From positions 1 to 64,000 of the forward strand of contig NZ_KV908326.1 in NCBI RefSeq assembly GCF_001999765.1: DNA of 64,000 nucleotides, given 5' to 3'. Each line of letters begins with the position of its first letter. Position 1 is the first letter of the stretch. This DNA is from Sinomonas mesophila (lineage in GTDB: Bacteria > Actinomycetota > Actinomycetes > Actinomycetales > Micrococcaceae). Positions 17,661-26,523 of this stretch are shown here, one piece after another. Made by a program: the position numbers and the translations under genes. The notes beneath the pieces were generated by a model. The model was not told where the DNA came from and searched no databases. It saw only the letters and a program-made list of their open reading frames with translations.

Positions 17661-19076
17661 GTGACCTCAGCCCCTCCCGCATCCGCCTGGAACCCCCGGC
17701 TCGCGCTGCTCGTCGCGGCCACGTTCTTCATGGAGTTCCTTGACGGCACGGCCCTCACCACGGCCCTGCCCGCGATCGGCGCGGACTTCGCGGTGGCCGC
17801 CGCCGACGCGAACGTGGCCATCACCGCCTACCTCGTGACCGTGGCGATGGGCATCCCGTTCGGCTCGTGGCTGGCCGATCGCTTCGGGCCACGGAGCGTG
17901 TTCACCGGCGCGATCGGCCTGTTCACGATCGCCTCGCTCCTGTGCGCGCTGAGCCCGAGCCTCGGCGCCCTCACGGCATTCCGGGCGCTGCAGGGTTTCG
18001 CCGGGGCGATGATGGTCCCGGTCGGGAGCCTCGTCGTCCTCCGTGGCACCCCGAAGGACGAGCTGCTCAAGGCCACCGCGTTCCTCGTCTGGCCTGGCCT
18101 GCTCGCCCCCGTCGTCGCGCCCCTCGTGGGCGGCGCGCTCACCCAGTACCTCTCGTGGCACTGGATCTTCCTCGTCAACCTCCCACTCGGCGCCGCGGCG
18201 GTCGTGGCCGCGCTCCGGCTCGTTCCGCAGGGCGGCGCGGATCCTGGGCGCCGGCTCGATTGGCCGGGGCTCGGGCTCACGACGGCGGGCGTCGCCGCCG
18301 TCGTCGTCGGCCTCGAGCTGCTGGGCCACGGCGGCGAGGCGGGGACCGGAGCGGCGGTGCTCGCCGTCGGCCTCCTCGCCCTGGCCGCCGCGGTGGCGTG
18401 GATGCGCCGCGTGCCCGCGCCGCTGTTCGACTTCGGCGTGCTGCGCGTGCGCACGTTCCGGGCAACCCAGACGGGCGGCTTCGTCTACCGGCTCACCATC
18501 TCCGCCGTGCCGTTCATGCTCCCGCTCATGCTCCAGGACGGCTTCGGCTGGGACCCGGTCCGCTCAGGCCTCATGGTCGCGGCGGTGTTCGTCGGCAACA
18601 TCGGCATCAAGCCGGCCACGACTCCGCTCATCCGCCGGTTCGGCTTCAGGCCCGTCCTCGTCGGCGCGGCGGCTGCGTCGGCCGGGACCTTCGCGCTCTG
18701 CGCGCTCGCGGGCACGGACTGGCCGGACCCGCTGCTCTTCGCGATCCTCGTGGCCTCGGGCGTCTTCCGCTCGATCGGCTTCTCGGCCTACATGACTGTG
18801 CAGTACGCCGACGTGGACTCGCCCCAGCTCCCGAGCGCGAACGCGATCTCCAACACCCTCGTGCAGCTCGCCCACGCGCTGGGGGTCGCCGTCGGCGCCC
18901 TGTTCATCCGCGCCGCGGCGCAGCTCGTCGAGGCCGCCGGGCCGGCCGCAGCGGATTCTGCGGCGGCCCCCTACCGCGTGGCCTTCGCGGCCATCGCGGT
19001 GCTCATGCTGGCCTCGGTCGCGGACAGCCTGCTCCTTCCCCGGCACGCGGGGACGGAGGTCAGCGGACGGCGGTGA
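17661..19076 (+). CDS. MFS transporter, DHA2 family
   Basis: The 471-residue protein has 12-14 hydrophobic segments. It carries the DHA2 opening FMEFLDGTALTTALPAIGADF and motif A-like GSWLADRFGPRSVFTGAI, and is probably a drug or metabolite exporter run by the proton gradient. Two in-frame GTG codons exist, six bases apart. A -10-like TACGCT lies six bases before the second, which suggests a leaderless transcript; no Shine-Dalgarno sequence is seen. It is divergent from the secreted protease and shares 150 bp of promoter region with it. The substrate is unknown, and no repressor gene adjoins. Confidence 0.86.
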   Translation: MTSAPPASAWNPRLALLVAATFFMEFLDGTALTTALPAIGADFAVAAADANVAITAYLVTVAMGIPFGSWLADRFGPRSVFTGAIGLFTIASLLCALSPSLGALTAFRALQGFAGAMMVPVGSLVVLRGTPKDELLKATAFLVWPGLLAPVVAPLVGGALTQYLSWHWIFLVNLPLGAAAVVAALRLVPQGGADPGRRLDWPGLGLTTAGVAAVVVGLELLGHGGEAGTGAAVLAVGLLALAAAVAWMRRVPAPLFDFGVLRVRTFRATQTGGFVYRLTISAVPFMLPLMLQDGFGWDPVRSGLMVAAVFVGNIGIKPATTPLIRRFGFRPVLVGAAAASAGTFALCALAGTDWPDPLLFAILVASGVFRSIGFSAYMTVQYADVDSPQLPSANAISNTLVQLAHALGVAVGALFIRAAAQLVEAAGPAAADSAAAPYRVAFAAIAVLMLASVADSLLLPRHAGTEVSGRR

Positions 19077-19098
19077 GCCTCGCGCTCTCGGCCCGCGC

Positions 19099-19956
19099 TC
19101 AAGGGGCGACGACGTGCCGCTGCCGCCCGAGGCCCTCGACCTCGACCTCGACCGTGTCGCCGGGGGAGAGATAGGGGAAGCGCCCCGAGAGGGCGACGCC
19201 TGCGGGGGTCCCCGTGAGGATCACGTCCCCGGCCTCGAGCAGCATGTACTGGCTGCAGTGGTGCACGAGTTCCGCCGGGGCGAAGATGAGGTCCGAGGTG
19301 CACGCGTCCTGGCGCGGCTCGCCGTTGACCCAGCTGCGCACGCGCAGGGACCCGGCGTCGAGCTCGTCCGCCGGGACGAGCCACGGCCCGAGCGGCGTCG
19401 ACCCGGGCGCGGACTTGCCCTTGGTCCACTGCCCGGCGGCGCCAGGGAGCTGCCACTGGCGCTCGGAGAGGTCGTTGGCCGCCGTGTAGCCCGCGATGTG
19501 CGCTGCCGCGGCCCCCGGGGACGCCGTGCGGTGGGCGTCGAGCCCGATCACGATGGCGAGCTCTGCCTCCCAGTCGTACTTCGCGGACGACGGCGGGTAG
19601 GGCGCCGCGTCCTCGGGGCCCGCCACGGTGCTGGTCGGCTTGAGGAACACGACGGGGACCGCCGGCGGCTCGGCCCCCGACTCGGCGGCGTGCGAGGCGT
19701 AGTTGAGCCCGATCCCGACGACCGACCGCGGCCGGGCGATGGGCGCGCCCACGCGCAGGCCCGCCGGGTCGAGCGAGGGGAGTGCCCCGGCGGCGAGCGC
19801 CGCGCGGGCGCGGGCCACGCCGTCGTCCGCGAGGAACGCGCCGTCGACGTCCCGGGTGAGCGGGCGCAGGCTGTAGGCGCGCTCGACGCCGTCGGTCCCG
19901 GCCGCCAGCACTGCGGGCTGCTCGGCTCCGGGCTCACCGAGTCTGAGGAACTTCAT
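19099..19956 (-). CDS. Fumarylacetoacetate hydrolase family protein
   Basis: The 285-residue protein has the FAH fold. Metal-binding acidic residues are in YDWEAELAIVIG, the substrate region is VVGIGLNYASHAAESG, and GDVILTGTPAGVA comes near the end. Members hydrolyse C-C bonds of acylpyruvates or open-chain 2-oxo acids from aromatic breakdown, or decarboxylate oxaloacetate; which reaction applies cannot be told. AGGAGG sits five bases before the ATG. It is divergent from dnaK, and the shared 212-bp interval carries the heat-shock promoter. Confidence 0.86.
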   Translation of the reverse strand: MKFLRLGEPGAEQPAVLAAGTDGVERAYSLRPLTRDVDGAFLADDGVARARAALAAGALPSLDPAGLRVGAPIARPRSVVGIGLNYASHAAESGAEPPAVPVVFLKPTSTVAGPEDAAPYPPSSAKYDWEAELAIVIGLDAHRTASPGAAAAHIAGYTAANDLSERQWQLPGAAGQWTKGKSAPGSTPLGPWLVPADELDAGSLRVRSWVNGEPRQDACTSDLIFAPAELVHHCSQYMLLEAGDVILTGTPAGVALSGRFPYLSPGDTVEVEVEGLGRQRHVVAP

Positions 19957-20049
19957 CGGGCCTCCTGAGGTGAATCCACTATGCGGAATAAAAATCTCAA
20001 TACACGAAACTATACCTGCCGGGGAGTGTCGGGGAGCTGCCGGGAGCAA

Positions 20050-20070
20050 GTTGAGCCCACTCCACTCAAC
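20050..20070. promoter_or_regulatory. HAIR box 1 (HspR site) upstream of dnaK promoter
   Basis: GTTGAGC-N7-ACTCAAC matches the HspR inverted repeat (CTTGAGT-N7-ACTCAAG), with the dyad kept. It lies just upstream of the -35 box of the dnaK promoter. Confidence 0.8.
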
Positions 20071-20075
20071 TTCAT

Positions 20076-20103
20076 TTGACACGCGAACCGCTCTGCGTAG
20101 ACT
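20076..20103 (+). promoter_or_regulatory. dnaK operon promoter
   Basis: TTGACA and TAGACT are separated by 16 bp, a near-consensus housekeeping-sigma promoter. A HAIR box lies on each side, the second overlapping the last bases of the -10. HspR-DnaK would therefore block polymerase until stress draws DnaK away. Confidence 0.75.
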
Positions 20104-20122
20104 TGAGTGCAGACCGCTCAAC
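20102..20122. promoter_or_regulatory. HAIR box 2 (HspR site) over the dnaK start region
   Basis: CTTGAGT-N7-GCTCAAC keeps the first arm of the HspR consensus exactly and the second with two changes. It overlaps the end of the -10 box and the expected transcription start. Confidence 0.75.
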
Positions 20123-20168
20123 TTGCATGGTTGGGCGAGCACAGTCCGACCACCAGCAGGAGGAACCC

Positions 20169-22037
20169 ATGTCCCGCGCAGTAGGCATCGACCTCGGAAC
20201 CACCAACTCCGTCGTCTCCGTCCTCGAGGGCGGCGAGCCGACGGTCATCGCCAACGCCGAGGGCGGCCGCACGACGCCGTCCGTCGTCGCGTTCTCCAAG
20301 ACGGGCGAGGTCCTCGTCGGCGAGATCGCCAAGCGCCAGGCGGTCAACAACATCGAGCGCACCGTCGCCTCGGTCAAGCGCCACATGGGCACCGACTGGT
20401 CGATCGGCATCGACGAGAAGAAGTACACGCCGCAGGAGATCTCCGCGCGCATCCTCATGAAGCTCAAGAACGACGCCGAGTCGTACCTGGGCGAGAAGGT
20501 CACCGACGCCGTCATCACCGTCCCGGCGTACTTCAACGACGCCGAGCGCCAGGCCACGAAGGAGGCCGGCGAGATCGCGGGCCTGAACGTCCTGCGCATC
20601 ATCAACGAGCCCACGGCCGCCGCCCTCGCATACGGCCTCGACAAGGGCAAGGAGGACGAGCTCATCCTCGTCTTCGATCTCGGCGGCGGCACGTTCGACG
20701 TCTCGCTCCTCGAGGTCGGCAAGGACGACGACGGCTTCTCCACCATCCAGGTCCGCGCGACCGCTGGCGACAACCGCCTCGGCGGCGACGACTGGGACCA
20801 GCGCGTCGTCGAGTACCTGCTCACCCAGCTCAAGGTCAAGGGCATCGACCTCTCGAAGGACCGCATCGCCCTCCAGCGCCTCCGCGAGGCCGCCGAGCAG
20901 GCCAAGAAGGAGCTCTCGTCCTCGACGAGCACGAACATCTCCCTCCAGTACCTCTCCGTCACCCCCGACGGCCCGGTGCACCTCGACGAGGCGCTCTCCC
21001 GCGCCAAGCTGCAGGACCTGACCAAGGACCTCCTGGACCGGACCAAGAAGCCTTTCCACGACGTGATCCAGGAGGCGGGCATCAAGCTCTCCGACATCAA
21101 CCACGTCGTGCTCGTCGGCGGTTCGACCCGCATGCCGGCCGTCTCCGATCTCGTCAAGGAGCTCACCGGCGGCAAGGAGCCGAACAAGGGCGTGAACCCG
21201 GACGAGGTCGTCGCCGTCGGCGCCGCGCTGCAGGCCGGCGTCCTCAAGGGCGAGCGCAAGGACGTCCTGCTCATCGACGTGACCCCGCTCTCCCTCGGCA
21301 TCGAGACCAAGGGCGGCGTGATGACGAAGCTCATCGAGCGCAACACCGCCATCCCGACCAAGCGCTCGGAGACCTTCACGACGGCCGACGACAACCAGCC
21401 GTCCGTGTCCATCCAGGTCTTCCAGGGCGAGCGCGAGTTCACCCGCGACAACAAGCCGCTGGGCACCTTCGAGCTCACGGGCATCGCCCCGGCCCCGCGT
21501 GGCATCCCGCAGATCGAGGTCACGTTCGACATCGACGCCAACGGCATCGTCCACGTCTCCGCGAGGGACAAGGGCACCAACAAGGAGCAGTCGATGACCA
21601 TCTCGGGCGGCACGGCGCTGTCCAAGGAGGACATCGAGCGCATGGTCGCCGACGCCGAGGCCCACGCCGCCGAGGACAAGGCCCGCCGCGAGGCCGCCGA
21701 CACGCGCAACGCCGCCGAGCAGCTCGCCTACTCCGTGGACAAGCTCATCGCCGACAACGCGGACAAGCTCCCGGAGGAGGTCAAGACCGAGGTCAAGGCC
21801 GACGTCGATGCGCTCAAGAAGGCGCTCGAGGGCACGGACGACGACGCCGTGAAGGCAGCGTTCGAGAAGCTCCAGCAGTCCCAGACGAAGCTCGGCGAGG
21901 CCATCTACGCCCAGGCCCAGGCCGGCTCCGCCGCCTCCGATGGCGCCAAGGCCGGCACCGCCGACGCCGGCGACAAGGCCGGTGCCGACGAGGACATCGT
22001 CGACGCCGAGATCGTGGACGAGGACGAGAAGAAGTAG
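20169..22037 (+). CDS. dnaK: Hsp70 chaperone DnaK
   Basis: This ATP-driven chaperone binds exposed hydrophobic segments of unfolded proteins in the cytoplasm. The 622-residue protein has the actin-like ATPase domain ([15 protein letters not shown] at the start, [30 protein letters not shown]), the linker [13 protein letters not shown], the substrate-binding domain and a helical lid. It ends in an acidic tail with [17 protein letters not shown] precedes the ATG. It leads the dnaK-grpE-dnaJ-hspR operon. In actinobacteria DnaK is also the corepressor of HspR, so the operon senses free chaperone. Confidence 0.98.
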   Translation: MSRAVGIDLGTTNSVVSVLEGGEPTVIANAEGGRTTPSVVAFSKTGEVLVGEIAKRQAVNNIERTVASVKRHMGTDWSIGIDEKKYTPQEISARILMKLKNDAESYLGEKVTDAVITVPAYFNDAERQATKEAGEIAGLNVLRIINEPTAAALAYGLDKGKEDELILVFDLGGGTFDVSLLEVGKDDDGFSTIQVRATAGDNRLGGDDWDQRVVEYLLTQLKVKGIDLSKDRIALQRLREAAEQAKKELSSSTSTNISLQYLSVTPDGPVHLDEALSRAKLQDLTKDLLDRTKKPFHDVIQEAGIKLSDINHVVLVGGSTRMPAVSDLVKELTGGKEPNKGVNPDEVVAVGAALQAGVLKGERKDVLLIDVTPLSLGIETKGGVMTKLIERNTAIPTKRSETFTTADDNQPSVSIQVFQGEREFTRDNKPLGTFELTGIAPAPRGIPQIEVTFDIDANGIVHVSARDKGTNKEQSMTISGGTALSKEDIERMVADAEAHAAEDKARREAADTRNAAEQLAYSVDKLIADNADKLPEEVKTEVKADVDALKKALEGTDDDAVKAAFEKLQQSQTKLGEAIYAQAQAGSAASDGAKAGTADAGDKAGADEDIVDAEIVDEDEKK

Positions 22038-22039
22038 CC

Positions 22040-22729
22040 ATGGCTCCCGATCACGGAAACGAGCACGAGCGCGAGCGCGAGCGCGAAACGACCGCCGGCG
22101 AACGCCCGGAGCCGGTCATCCGGGACCACCGCAAGGTCGACCCGGTGACCGGCAAGGCCCGGCATCCCGAGCAGGACGGCTCCTCGCAGCACCCCGAGGC
22201 GCACGAGGAGATCCGTCCCGTCGACGAGGCGCACGACACCGGCGACGCCCTGGCCCAGGCCGAGCAGATCCTGAGCGAGGCCGCGGCGGGGGCCGAGGCC
22301 GCGGCGCACGACGCCGTCGTCGCCGAGCTCCGCGAGGACCTGCTCCGGCTCCAGGCCGAGTACGTCAATTACCGCAAGCGCGTCGAGCGCGACCGTGCGG
22401 TGGCCGGCGAGGTCGCCGTCATGGGCGTGCTGACCTCGCTCCTGCCGGTCCTCGACGACATCGAAGCGGCACGGCAGGCGGGCGACCTCGCGGAGGGCCC
22501 GTTCGCCTCGATCGCCGGCAAGCTCGAGTCGGTCCTGACCGGTCACGGGCTCGAGAGGATTGACGCGGCGGGCGTGGAGTTCGACCCGAACATTCACGAG
22601 GCCCTCATCCAGCAGCCGGGCGAGGGCATCGAGGTGGACACGGTCCAGCAGGTGCTGCGCAGCGGCTACCGGACCTCGGGCCGCGTCCTGCGGGCGGCCC
22701 AGGTCATCGTGGCGACCCCCCAGGGCTAG
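22040..22729 (+). CDS. grpE: Nucleotide exchange factor GrpE
   Basis: GrpE releases ADP from DnaK and resets the chaperone cycle. The 229-residue protein has a long acidic, disordered N-terminus (about 85 residues, starting with a run of HERERERE), then the coiled-coil helix around LREDLLRLQAEYVNYRKRVERD. The compact beta domain carries LERIDAAGVEFDPNIHEAL and ends GYRTSGRVLRAAQVIV. The ATG follows the dnaK TAG after two bases, so the genes are coupled. A long hairpin element lies between it and dnaJ. Confidence 0.96.
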   Translation: MAPDHGNEHERERERETTAGERPEPVIRDHRKVDPVTGKARHPEQDGSSQHPEAHEEIRPVDEAHDTGDALAQAEQILSEAAAGAEAAAHDAVVAELREDLLRLQAEYVNYRKRVERDRAVAGEVAVMGVLTSLLPVLDDIEAARQAGDLAEGPFASIAGKLESVLTGHGLERIDAAGVEFDPNIHEALIQQPGEGIEVDTVQQVLRSGYRTSGRVLRAAQVIVATPQG

Positions 22730-22737
22730 CCCCATCC

Positions 22738-22831
22738 GTTTCGGGTACGCATCTCGCCCCGATTCGGCCCTTACGGGTACACCTCGCTGTACCCGGAAGG
22801 CCGAATCCCCGGCGAGATGCGTACCCGAAAC
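22738..22831. repeat. Long nested hairpin element, copy 1 (grpE-dnaJ gap)
   Basis: The outer arms are a perfect 21-bp inverted repeat starting GTTTCGGGTACGCATCTCG and ending in its complement. Inside are two further nested pairs, ATTCGGCC/GGCCGAAT and CGGGTAC/GTACCCG, with an eight-base loop. The whole could fold into one long stem with small bulges. It sits inside the heat-shock operon. It may reduce read-through or protect the upstream mRNA end, lowering dnaJ-hspR relative to dnaK-grpE. Copies occur at 32.3 kb and, split, at 52.6/54.0 kb. Confidence 0.9.
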
Positions 22832-22871
22832 CGTAGGACACTTGAAGCAGGATTCGAGCTAAGGAGCGTTC

Positions 22872-23855
22872 GTGGCAAGTCAGGACTGGGTGGAGAAGGA
22901 CTTCTACTCCATTCTCGGCGTGTCCAAGGACGCCTCCGCCGAAGACATCAAGAAGGCCTACCGCAAGCTCGCCCGCAAGTACCATCCGGACACCAACGCC
23001 GGCGATCCCGAGGCCGAGAAGAAGTTCAAGGACATCACCGAGGCGCACCACGTGCTCTCGGACCCCGAGGAGCGCCAGCAGTACGACGCGATCCGGGCCA
23101 TGGGCGGCGCGCGCTTCGCCCCCGGCGGAGCCGGCGGCGGTGCCGCGGGCTTCGAGGACCTCTTCGGCGGCCTCTTCACGGGCGGCGCCGGCCGCCACTC
23201 GCGCGGCTTCAACACCGGCAACCTCCCGCCCGAGTTCGCGGACCTGTTCGGCGGCGGGTTCGGCGGCGGCTTCGGGCAGGGCGGCTTCCAGCCGCCGCCC
23301 CAGCGGGGTGCGAACCGAGAGGCGACGACGACGATCTCCTTCGCGGGCTCGATCCGCGGCACGACGATCGGGCTGCGCGAGCAGAACGGCGAGGTCATCG
23401 ACGTGCGCATCCCGCCCGGCATCCGCGACGGCCAGAAGGTCCGCGTGCGCGGCCGCGGCGCCCCCGGCTCGGCGGGCAACGGCGACCTCATGGTGACCGT
23501 CAACGTCAAGCCCCATGAGTTCTTCGCGCGCGAGGGCGACAACCTCCGCATCCACGTCCCCGTGACCTTCGACGAGGCCGTCCTGGGCGCCCAGATCGAG
23601 GTGCCCACCGTGGACGGCGGCACCGTCAGGATGAAGGTCCCCGCCGGGACGAACTCGGGCCGCACGCTCCGGCTCAAGGGCCGGGGTGTCACGACCTCGA
23701 AGGCCACGGGCGACCTGCTCGTGACCATCGACGTCGTCGTCCCCCAGAACCTCCCGCGCGAGGCCGAGGACGCCGTCCGCGCCTTCGCCGAGGCCGTGGC
23801 CAAGAACGGCCAGTCCGACCCGCGCGCGCACCTTGCGGAGAAGGCGAGGCTCTAG
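22872..23855 (+). CDS. dnaJ: J-domain co-chaperone DnaJ (no zinc fingers)
   Basis: This co-chaperone stimulates DnaK's ATPase and delivers substrates. The 327-residue protein has an N-terminal J domain with the essential HPD (KYHPDTNAG, about residue 38-40). A Gly/Phe-rich stretch follows (residues 75-145, e.g. [14 protein letters not shown]), then the two beta-barrel C-terminal domains. The four CxxCxGxG zinc motifs of type I DnaJ are absent, as in CbpA-like and actinobacterial operon DnaJ1 proteins. The GTG start is fixed by AAGGAG five bases upstream. HspR follows three bases after its stop. Confidence 0.95.
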   Translation: MASQDWVEKDFYSILGVSKDASAEDIKKAYRKLARKYHPDTNAGDPEAEKKFKDITEAHHVLSDPEERQQYDAIRAMGGARFAPGGAGGGAAGFEDLFGGLFTGGAGRHSRGFNTGNLPPEFADLFGGGFGGGFGQGGFQPPPQRGANREATTTISFAGSIRGTTIGLREQNGEVIDVRIPPGIRDGQKVRVRGRGAPGSAGNGDLMVTVNVKPHEFFAREGDNLRIHVPVTFDEAVLGAQIEVPTVDGGTVRMKVPAGTNSGRTLRLKGRGVTTSKATGDLLVTIDVVVPQNLPREAEDAVRAFAEAVAKNGQSDPRAHLAEKARL

Positions 23856-23858
23856 GCC

Positions 23859-24281
23859 ATGGCCATCGATCCGTTCGCACCGATCTTCGTGATCTCCGTG
23901 GCGGCGGAGCTGGCCGAGATGCACCCGCAGACCCTGCGCCAGTACGACCGCCTGGGGCTCGTCTCGCCCTCGCGGCAGCCGGGCAAGCAGCGCCGGTACT
24001 CCCAGCGCGACGTCGAGATGCTCCGCGAGGTCCAGCGCCTGTCCAAGGACGGCGTCTCCCTCGAGGGCATCCGGCGGATCCTCGAGCTCGAGCACCAGGT
24101 CGCGGCCCTGCAGGCGCGCGTCGCCGAGCTGCAGGCGGACCTCGCCGAGGCCCAGCGCGTCAGCGGGGACCCGCGCCGAGTCTTCGCCGCCGGGATTGCG
24201 GGGGACGTCGTGTCGCTCGCCCGCGGGCAGCGCCCGCAGCCCCGCTCCCAGGCCCTCGTGGTCTGGCGCCCGCCGCGCTGA
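23859..24281 (+). CDS. hspR: Heat-shock repressor HspR
   Basis: The 140-residue MerR-type regulator has the winged helix VAAELAEMHPQTLRQYDRLG, then SRQPGKQRRYSQRDVEMLREV and a coiled coil for dimerisation (residues 75-105). HspR binds HAIR dyads together with DnaK and represses the chaperone genes. Matching sites are seen before dnaK (two) and clpB (one) in this window. It is the last gene of the operon, so it limits its own expression. A GC hairpin spans its stop codon. Confidence 0.95.
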   Translation: MAIDPFAPIFVISVAAELAEMHPQTLRQYDRLGLVSPSRQPGKQRRYSQRDVEMLREVQRLSKDGVSLEGIRRILELEHQVAALQARVAELQADLAEAQRVSGDPRRVFAAGIAGDVVSLARGQRPQPRSQALVVWRPPR

Positions 24282-24295
24282 GCGGGGCGGGCGCC
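24265..24295. terminator. Hairpin over the hspR stop codon
   Basis: GGCGCCCGCC and GGCGGGCGCC form a perfect 10-bp stem with an 11-base loop that contains the hspR TGA. It is the likely end of the heat-shock operon. No T-run follows. Confidence 0.6.
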
Positions 24296-24413
24296 CTCCC
24301 CTCGCCCAGGGTTCGCCCAACGTTCACCCGCTGCTCCCGTGCGAATGTGCTTCTCGGGCAGCGCGCCGTCGTAGGTTCGAGGCGTGATTGACCGCCCGAG
24401 CGAGGAGTCCCGC

Positions 24414-25322
24414 ATGAGCACGAGCCAGCACCCCGTCGTCCTCCCCACCGAGGCCCTCGCGGCCGGCAGCGAGGCCGTCGTCGACGCGAACGTCGACGTC
24501 GTCAACGCCATGTACGAGGAGCTCCTCGACGAGCGCGAGATCTCCGGGGACGCGCTGCGGAGCTACTACGTGGACTTCTACCTGACCCAGTCGCTCGACG
24601 GCGGCTTCGCCCAGTACGTCGTGAGCGCCGGCGACCACCACGGAATCGACGGGTACGTCCGTGAGGGGCTGCAGGCGATGCGCGCCGAGGCGCACCTCGC
24701 GCTCTTCGAGGAGCTCGTCGCGGCGTTCGAAGCGCTCAGCGAGGAGGACGCGGAGGCATACCTGGACGGCGACGACGAGGTCGACGCCGTCGCCGCGCTC
24801 GAGGCGCTCGACGAGCGCTTCGAACCGCTCCTGTCCGAGGAGGACCTCGTGGCGCTCAACGGCGCGTGGCTGCGCGGGGTCGAGGGCGTCCTCGCGCTCG
24901 ACGAGGACGGGATCGAGGACGAGATCGCCCGCCGCGTGGGGCTCATCGAGGACCTCGAGGAGCGGCGCGCCGCGGCCGAGGAGGACTCCCTCGTGGACGT
25001 GCCGGACTTCGAGCTCGTGATCCGGGAGCTGTGCGACGTCGCCGGGCACGAGCTGCAGGCCATCACGATGGGCGACCCGAACTACCTCCACCACGGGGTC
25101 AAGACCCTGGCCTGGCGGTTCACGACCGAGCAGGGGGAGTACCTCATGGTCGAGGAGGACGACGAGGCGTACATGATCGACCCGGCGACGCAGGAGATCC
25201 TCGCGGCGGTCGAGTTCGAGGAGTTCGACGAGGACGAGTTCGACATGTACGAGGACGACCCGCGCAGCGGGGAGTCCGAGCGCGAGCCCGAGGGCCAGCC
25301 CCAGGGCCAGCCGGCCGGCTGA
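24414..25322 (+). CDS. DUF4375 (DMP19-like) domain protein with acidic tail
   Basis: The 302-residue protein is very acidic. An N-terminal region resembles DUF4375/DMP19, with SYYVDFYLTQSLDGGFAQYV as its recognisable block. A helical middle runs from about 100 to 200, and a second segment (HHGVKTLAWRFTTEQGEYLMVEEDDEAYM) looks like a small beta domain. It ends in a Glu/Gln/Pro-rich tail. DMP19 proteins have been described as DNA mimics, and the strong negative charge fits that, but function here is unknown. AGGAG lies seven bases before the chosen ATG; a GTG 30 bases upstream is a weaker alternative. Confidence 0.7.
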   Translation: MSTSQHPVVLPTEALAAGSEAVVDANVDVVNAMYEELLDEREISGDALRSYYVDFYLTQSLDGGFAQYVVSAGDHHGIDGYVREGLQAMRAEAHLALFEELVAAFEALSEEDAEAYLDGDDEVDAVAALEALDERFEPLLSEEDLVALNGAWLRGVEGVLALDEDGIEDEIARRVGLIEDLEERRAAAEEDSLVDVPDFELVIRELCDVAGHELQAITMGDPNYLHHGVKTLAWRFTTEQGEYLMVEEDDEAYMIDPATQEILAAVEFEEFDEDEFDMYEDDPRSGESEREPEGQPQGQPAG

Positions 25323-25364
25323 CCCGGGCGGCGCGTCAGGCGGCGCGTCAGGCGGCGGAGCGCA

Positions 25365-25532
25365 TCAGGGGGCGAACTCCGGGCAGGCCTCGTTCGAGCA
25401 GCCCTTGTCCCGGGGCGTCCAGCGCTCGCCGTCCTGCTGCCACACGATGTGGCGGTGCTGTCCGCACAGCTCGCACGACGGCGCCACGTAGCTGTGCTTC
25501 TCGTCTTCCGTGTAGGTGCGGAAGTCTGACAT
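25365..25532 (-). CDS. Small zinc-ribbon-like protein (55 aa)
   Basis: The 55-residue protein has two cysteine pairs, SCELCGQH and GCSNEACPEF, about 23 residues apart, as in a zinc ribbon. GAGGGAGGG precedes the ATG, which supports translation. Its function is unknown; similar small ribbons bind nucleic acid or proteins. It is convergent with the DUF4375-like gene, 42 bp apart. It may be a conserved small actinobacterial protein. Confidence 0.6.
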   Translation of the reverse strand: MSDFRTYTEDEKHSYVAPSCELCGQHRHIVWQQDGERWTPRDKGCSNEACPEFAP

Positions 25533-25619
25533 GGTCCCTCCCTCACGTTGGAGCACCCAGCCTACTCTCGGCCCCCGAGGGGGGCCAGAGCCCGGGGGAG
25601 CCGGGGCGTCGGCGACGGG

Positions 25620-25789
25620 TCAGGAGTTCTGGGCGTGGGCTGCCTCGAGGAGGTCGAAGAGCACGTCGTCGACGTCCTCGGGGGTCCTCAGCCGCGCCCG
25701 CCATAGCCGAAGACCTCCCACGAGACGGCGTACTGGGCGTAGCCCGTGACGCCGTGCTCGTCGCTCCACGTGCGTGCAGCATCGGCCAT
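25620..25789 (-). pseudogene. Small gene interrupted by a frameshift
   Basis: The first frame reads MADAARTWSDEHGVTGYAQY and ends at a TGA in GGCGGGCGCGGCTGA. A second frame, open through the same site, continues RLRTPEDVDDVLFDLLEAAH and ends after AQNS. Both parts look like ordinary protein and together make about 56 residues. The break falls in a GC-rich run near 25697. It may be a decayed gene, a sequencing error or, less likely, a programmed shift. No family is recognised. Confidence 0.45.
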
Positions 25790-25809
25790 GGACCGATGCC
25801 ACGCGAGCC

Positions 25810-26388
25810 CTACTCGAGCGGGTCCGTGATCATCTTCCCGTCCGGCGCGGCGACGTACCAGACGCCGGCGACGCCCTGGCCCGTCGTGTCGCCCGCCTTG
25901 GTGTCGTTCGCGTAGTAGTGCAGCGGCAGGCCGTTGAGCGTGACCCAGCGCTTTCCGTCCGGGGCCGCGATCGTCCCGATCGTCCCCGTGACGCCCTCGA
26001 CGGCGGGCTGCTCCGAGTCCACGGTCACCGGCGGCCACAGCGTAAGGCAGCCTCCCACGCACGCCGACTTCCCGGAGTTCGCCTCGTCCTTCGTGTAGTA
26101 GTAGACGGTCTTGCCCTCCCCGCCGACGACGATCGTGTGCGCGCCTGCCGTCGCGGTCTTGAGTGCGACATCCGACGCCGGTGCCGGCGCGGGCGGCGTC
26201 GGGACCGGGCCGCCGCCGTATGGGTCTGGCACGGGCGCGACCGGGCTCGTCTCCCCGCCCGTGGTGCCGGGCGGCGTCGTCGTGCTCGGCCCGCCCGCGC
26301 AGCCGGCGAGCCCCAGAGCCGCCGCCGCACACAGCGCCGCGAGTCTCAGCCGTACCCGCCGTCGCGCCGCCTCCGTCAGTGCTGCCAT
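25810..26388 (-). CDS. Secreted lipoprotein with COG4315/PF03640 repeats
   Basis: The 192-residue protein has a lipoprotein signal ending in the lipobox LAGC (about residue 30), a Thr/Pro-rich linker, and then two repeats of the secreted-repeat family. Their marks are KTVYYYTKDEANSGKSACVGGCLTLWPP and RWVTLNGLPLHYYANDTKAGD. The domain is of unknown function. In other bacteria such lipoproteins often lie beside ECF sigma/anti-sigma pairs, as here: the sigma gene is divergent, 135 bp away. It is probably anchored to the outer face of the membrane. Confidence 0.86.
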   Translation of the reverse strand: MAALTEAARRRVRLRLAALCAAAALGLAGCAGGPSTTTPPGTTGGETSPVAPVPDPYGGGPVPTPPAPAPASDVALKTATAGAHTIVVGGEGKTVYYYTKDEANSGKSACVGGCLTLWPPVTVDSEQPAVEGVTGTIGTIAAPDGKRWVTLNGLPLHYYANDTKAGDTTGQGVAGVWYVAAPDGKMITDPLE

Positions 26389-26460
26389 GATCGGCTCCTT
26401 CCTGGACGTGGCGGTCCGGCGGGCCGCCGCTGCCCCCTCACACGTCGCCGGGCGCAGAAT

Positions 26461-26480
26461 GGTTCACATCCGGGTGAACC
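26461..26480. promoter_or_regulatory. Palindrome between lipoprotein and ECF sigma genes
   Basis: GGTTCAC-N6-GTGAACC is a perfect 7-bp inverted repeat in the divergent promoter region, about 45 bases before the sigma ATG. It could be an operator or a sigma-dependent promoter element. Its role is not known. Confidence 0.45.
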
Positions 26481-26523
26481 GATCGGCCCCGGCGGGCGTG
26501 TCCACCCGTGCAAGGAGGCCACG

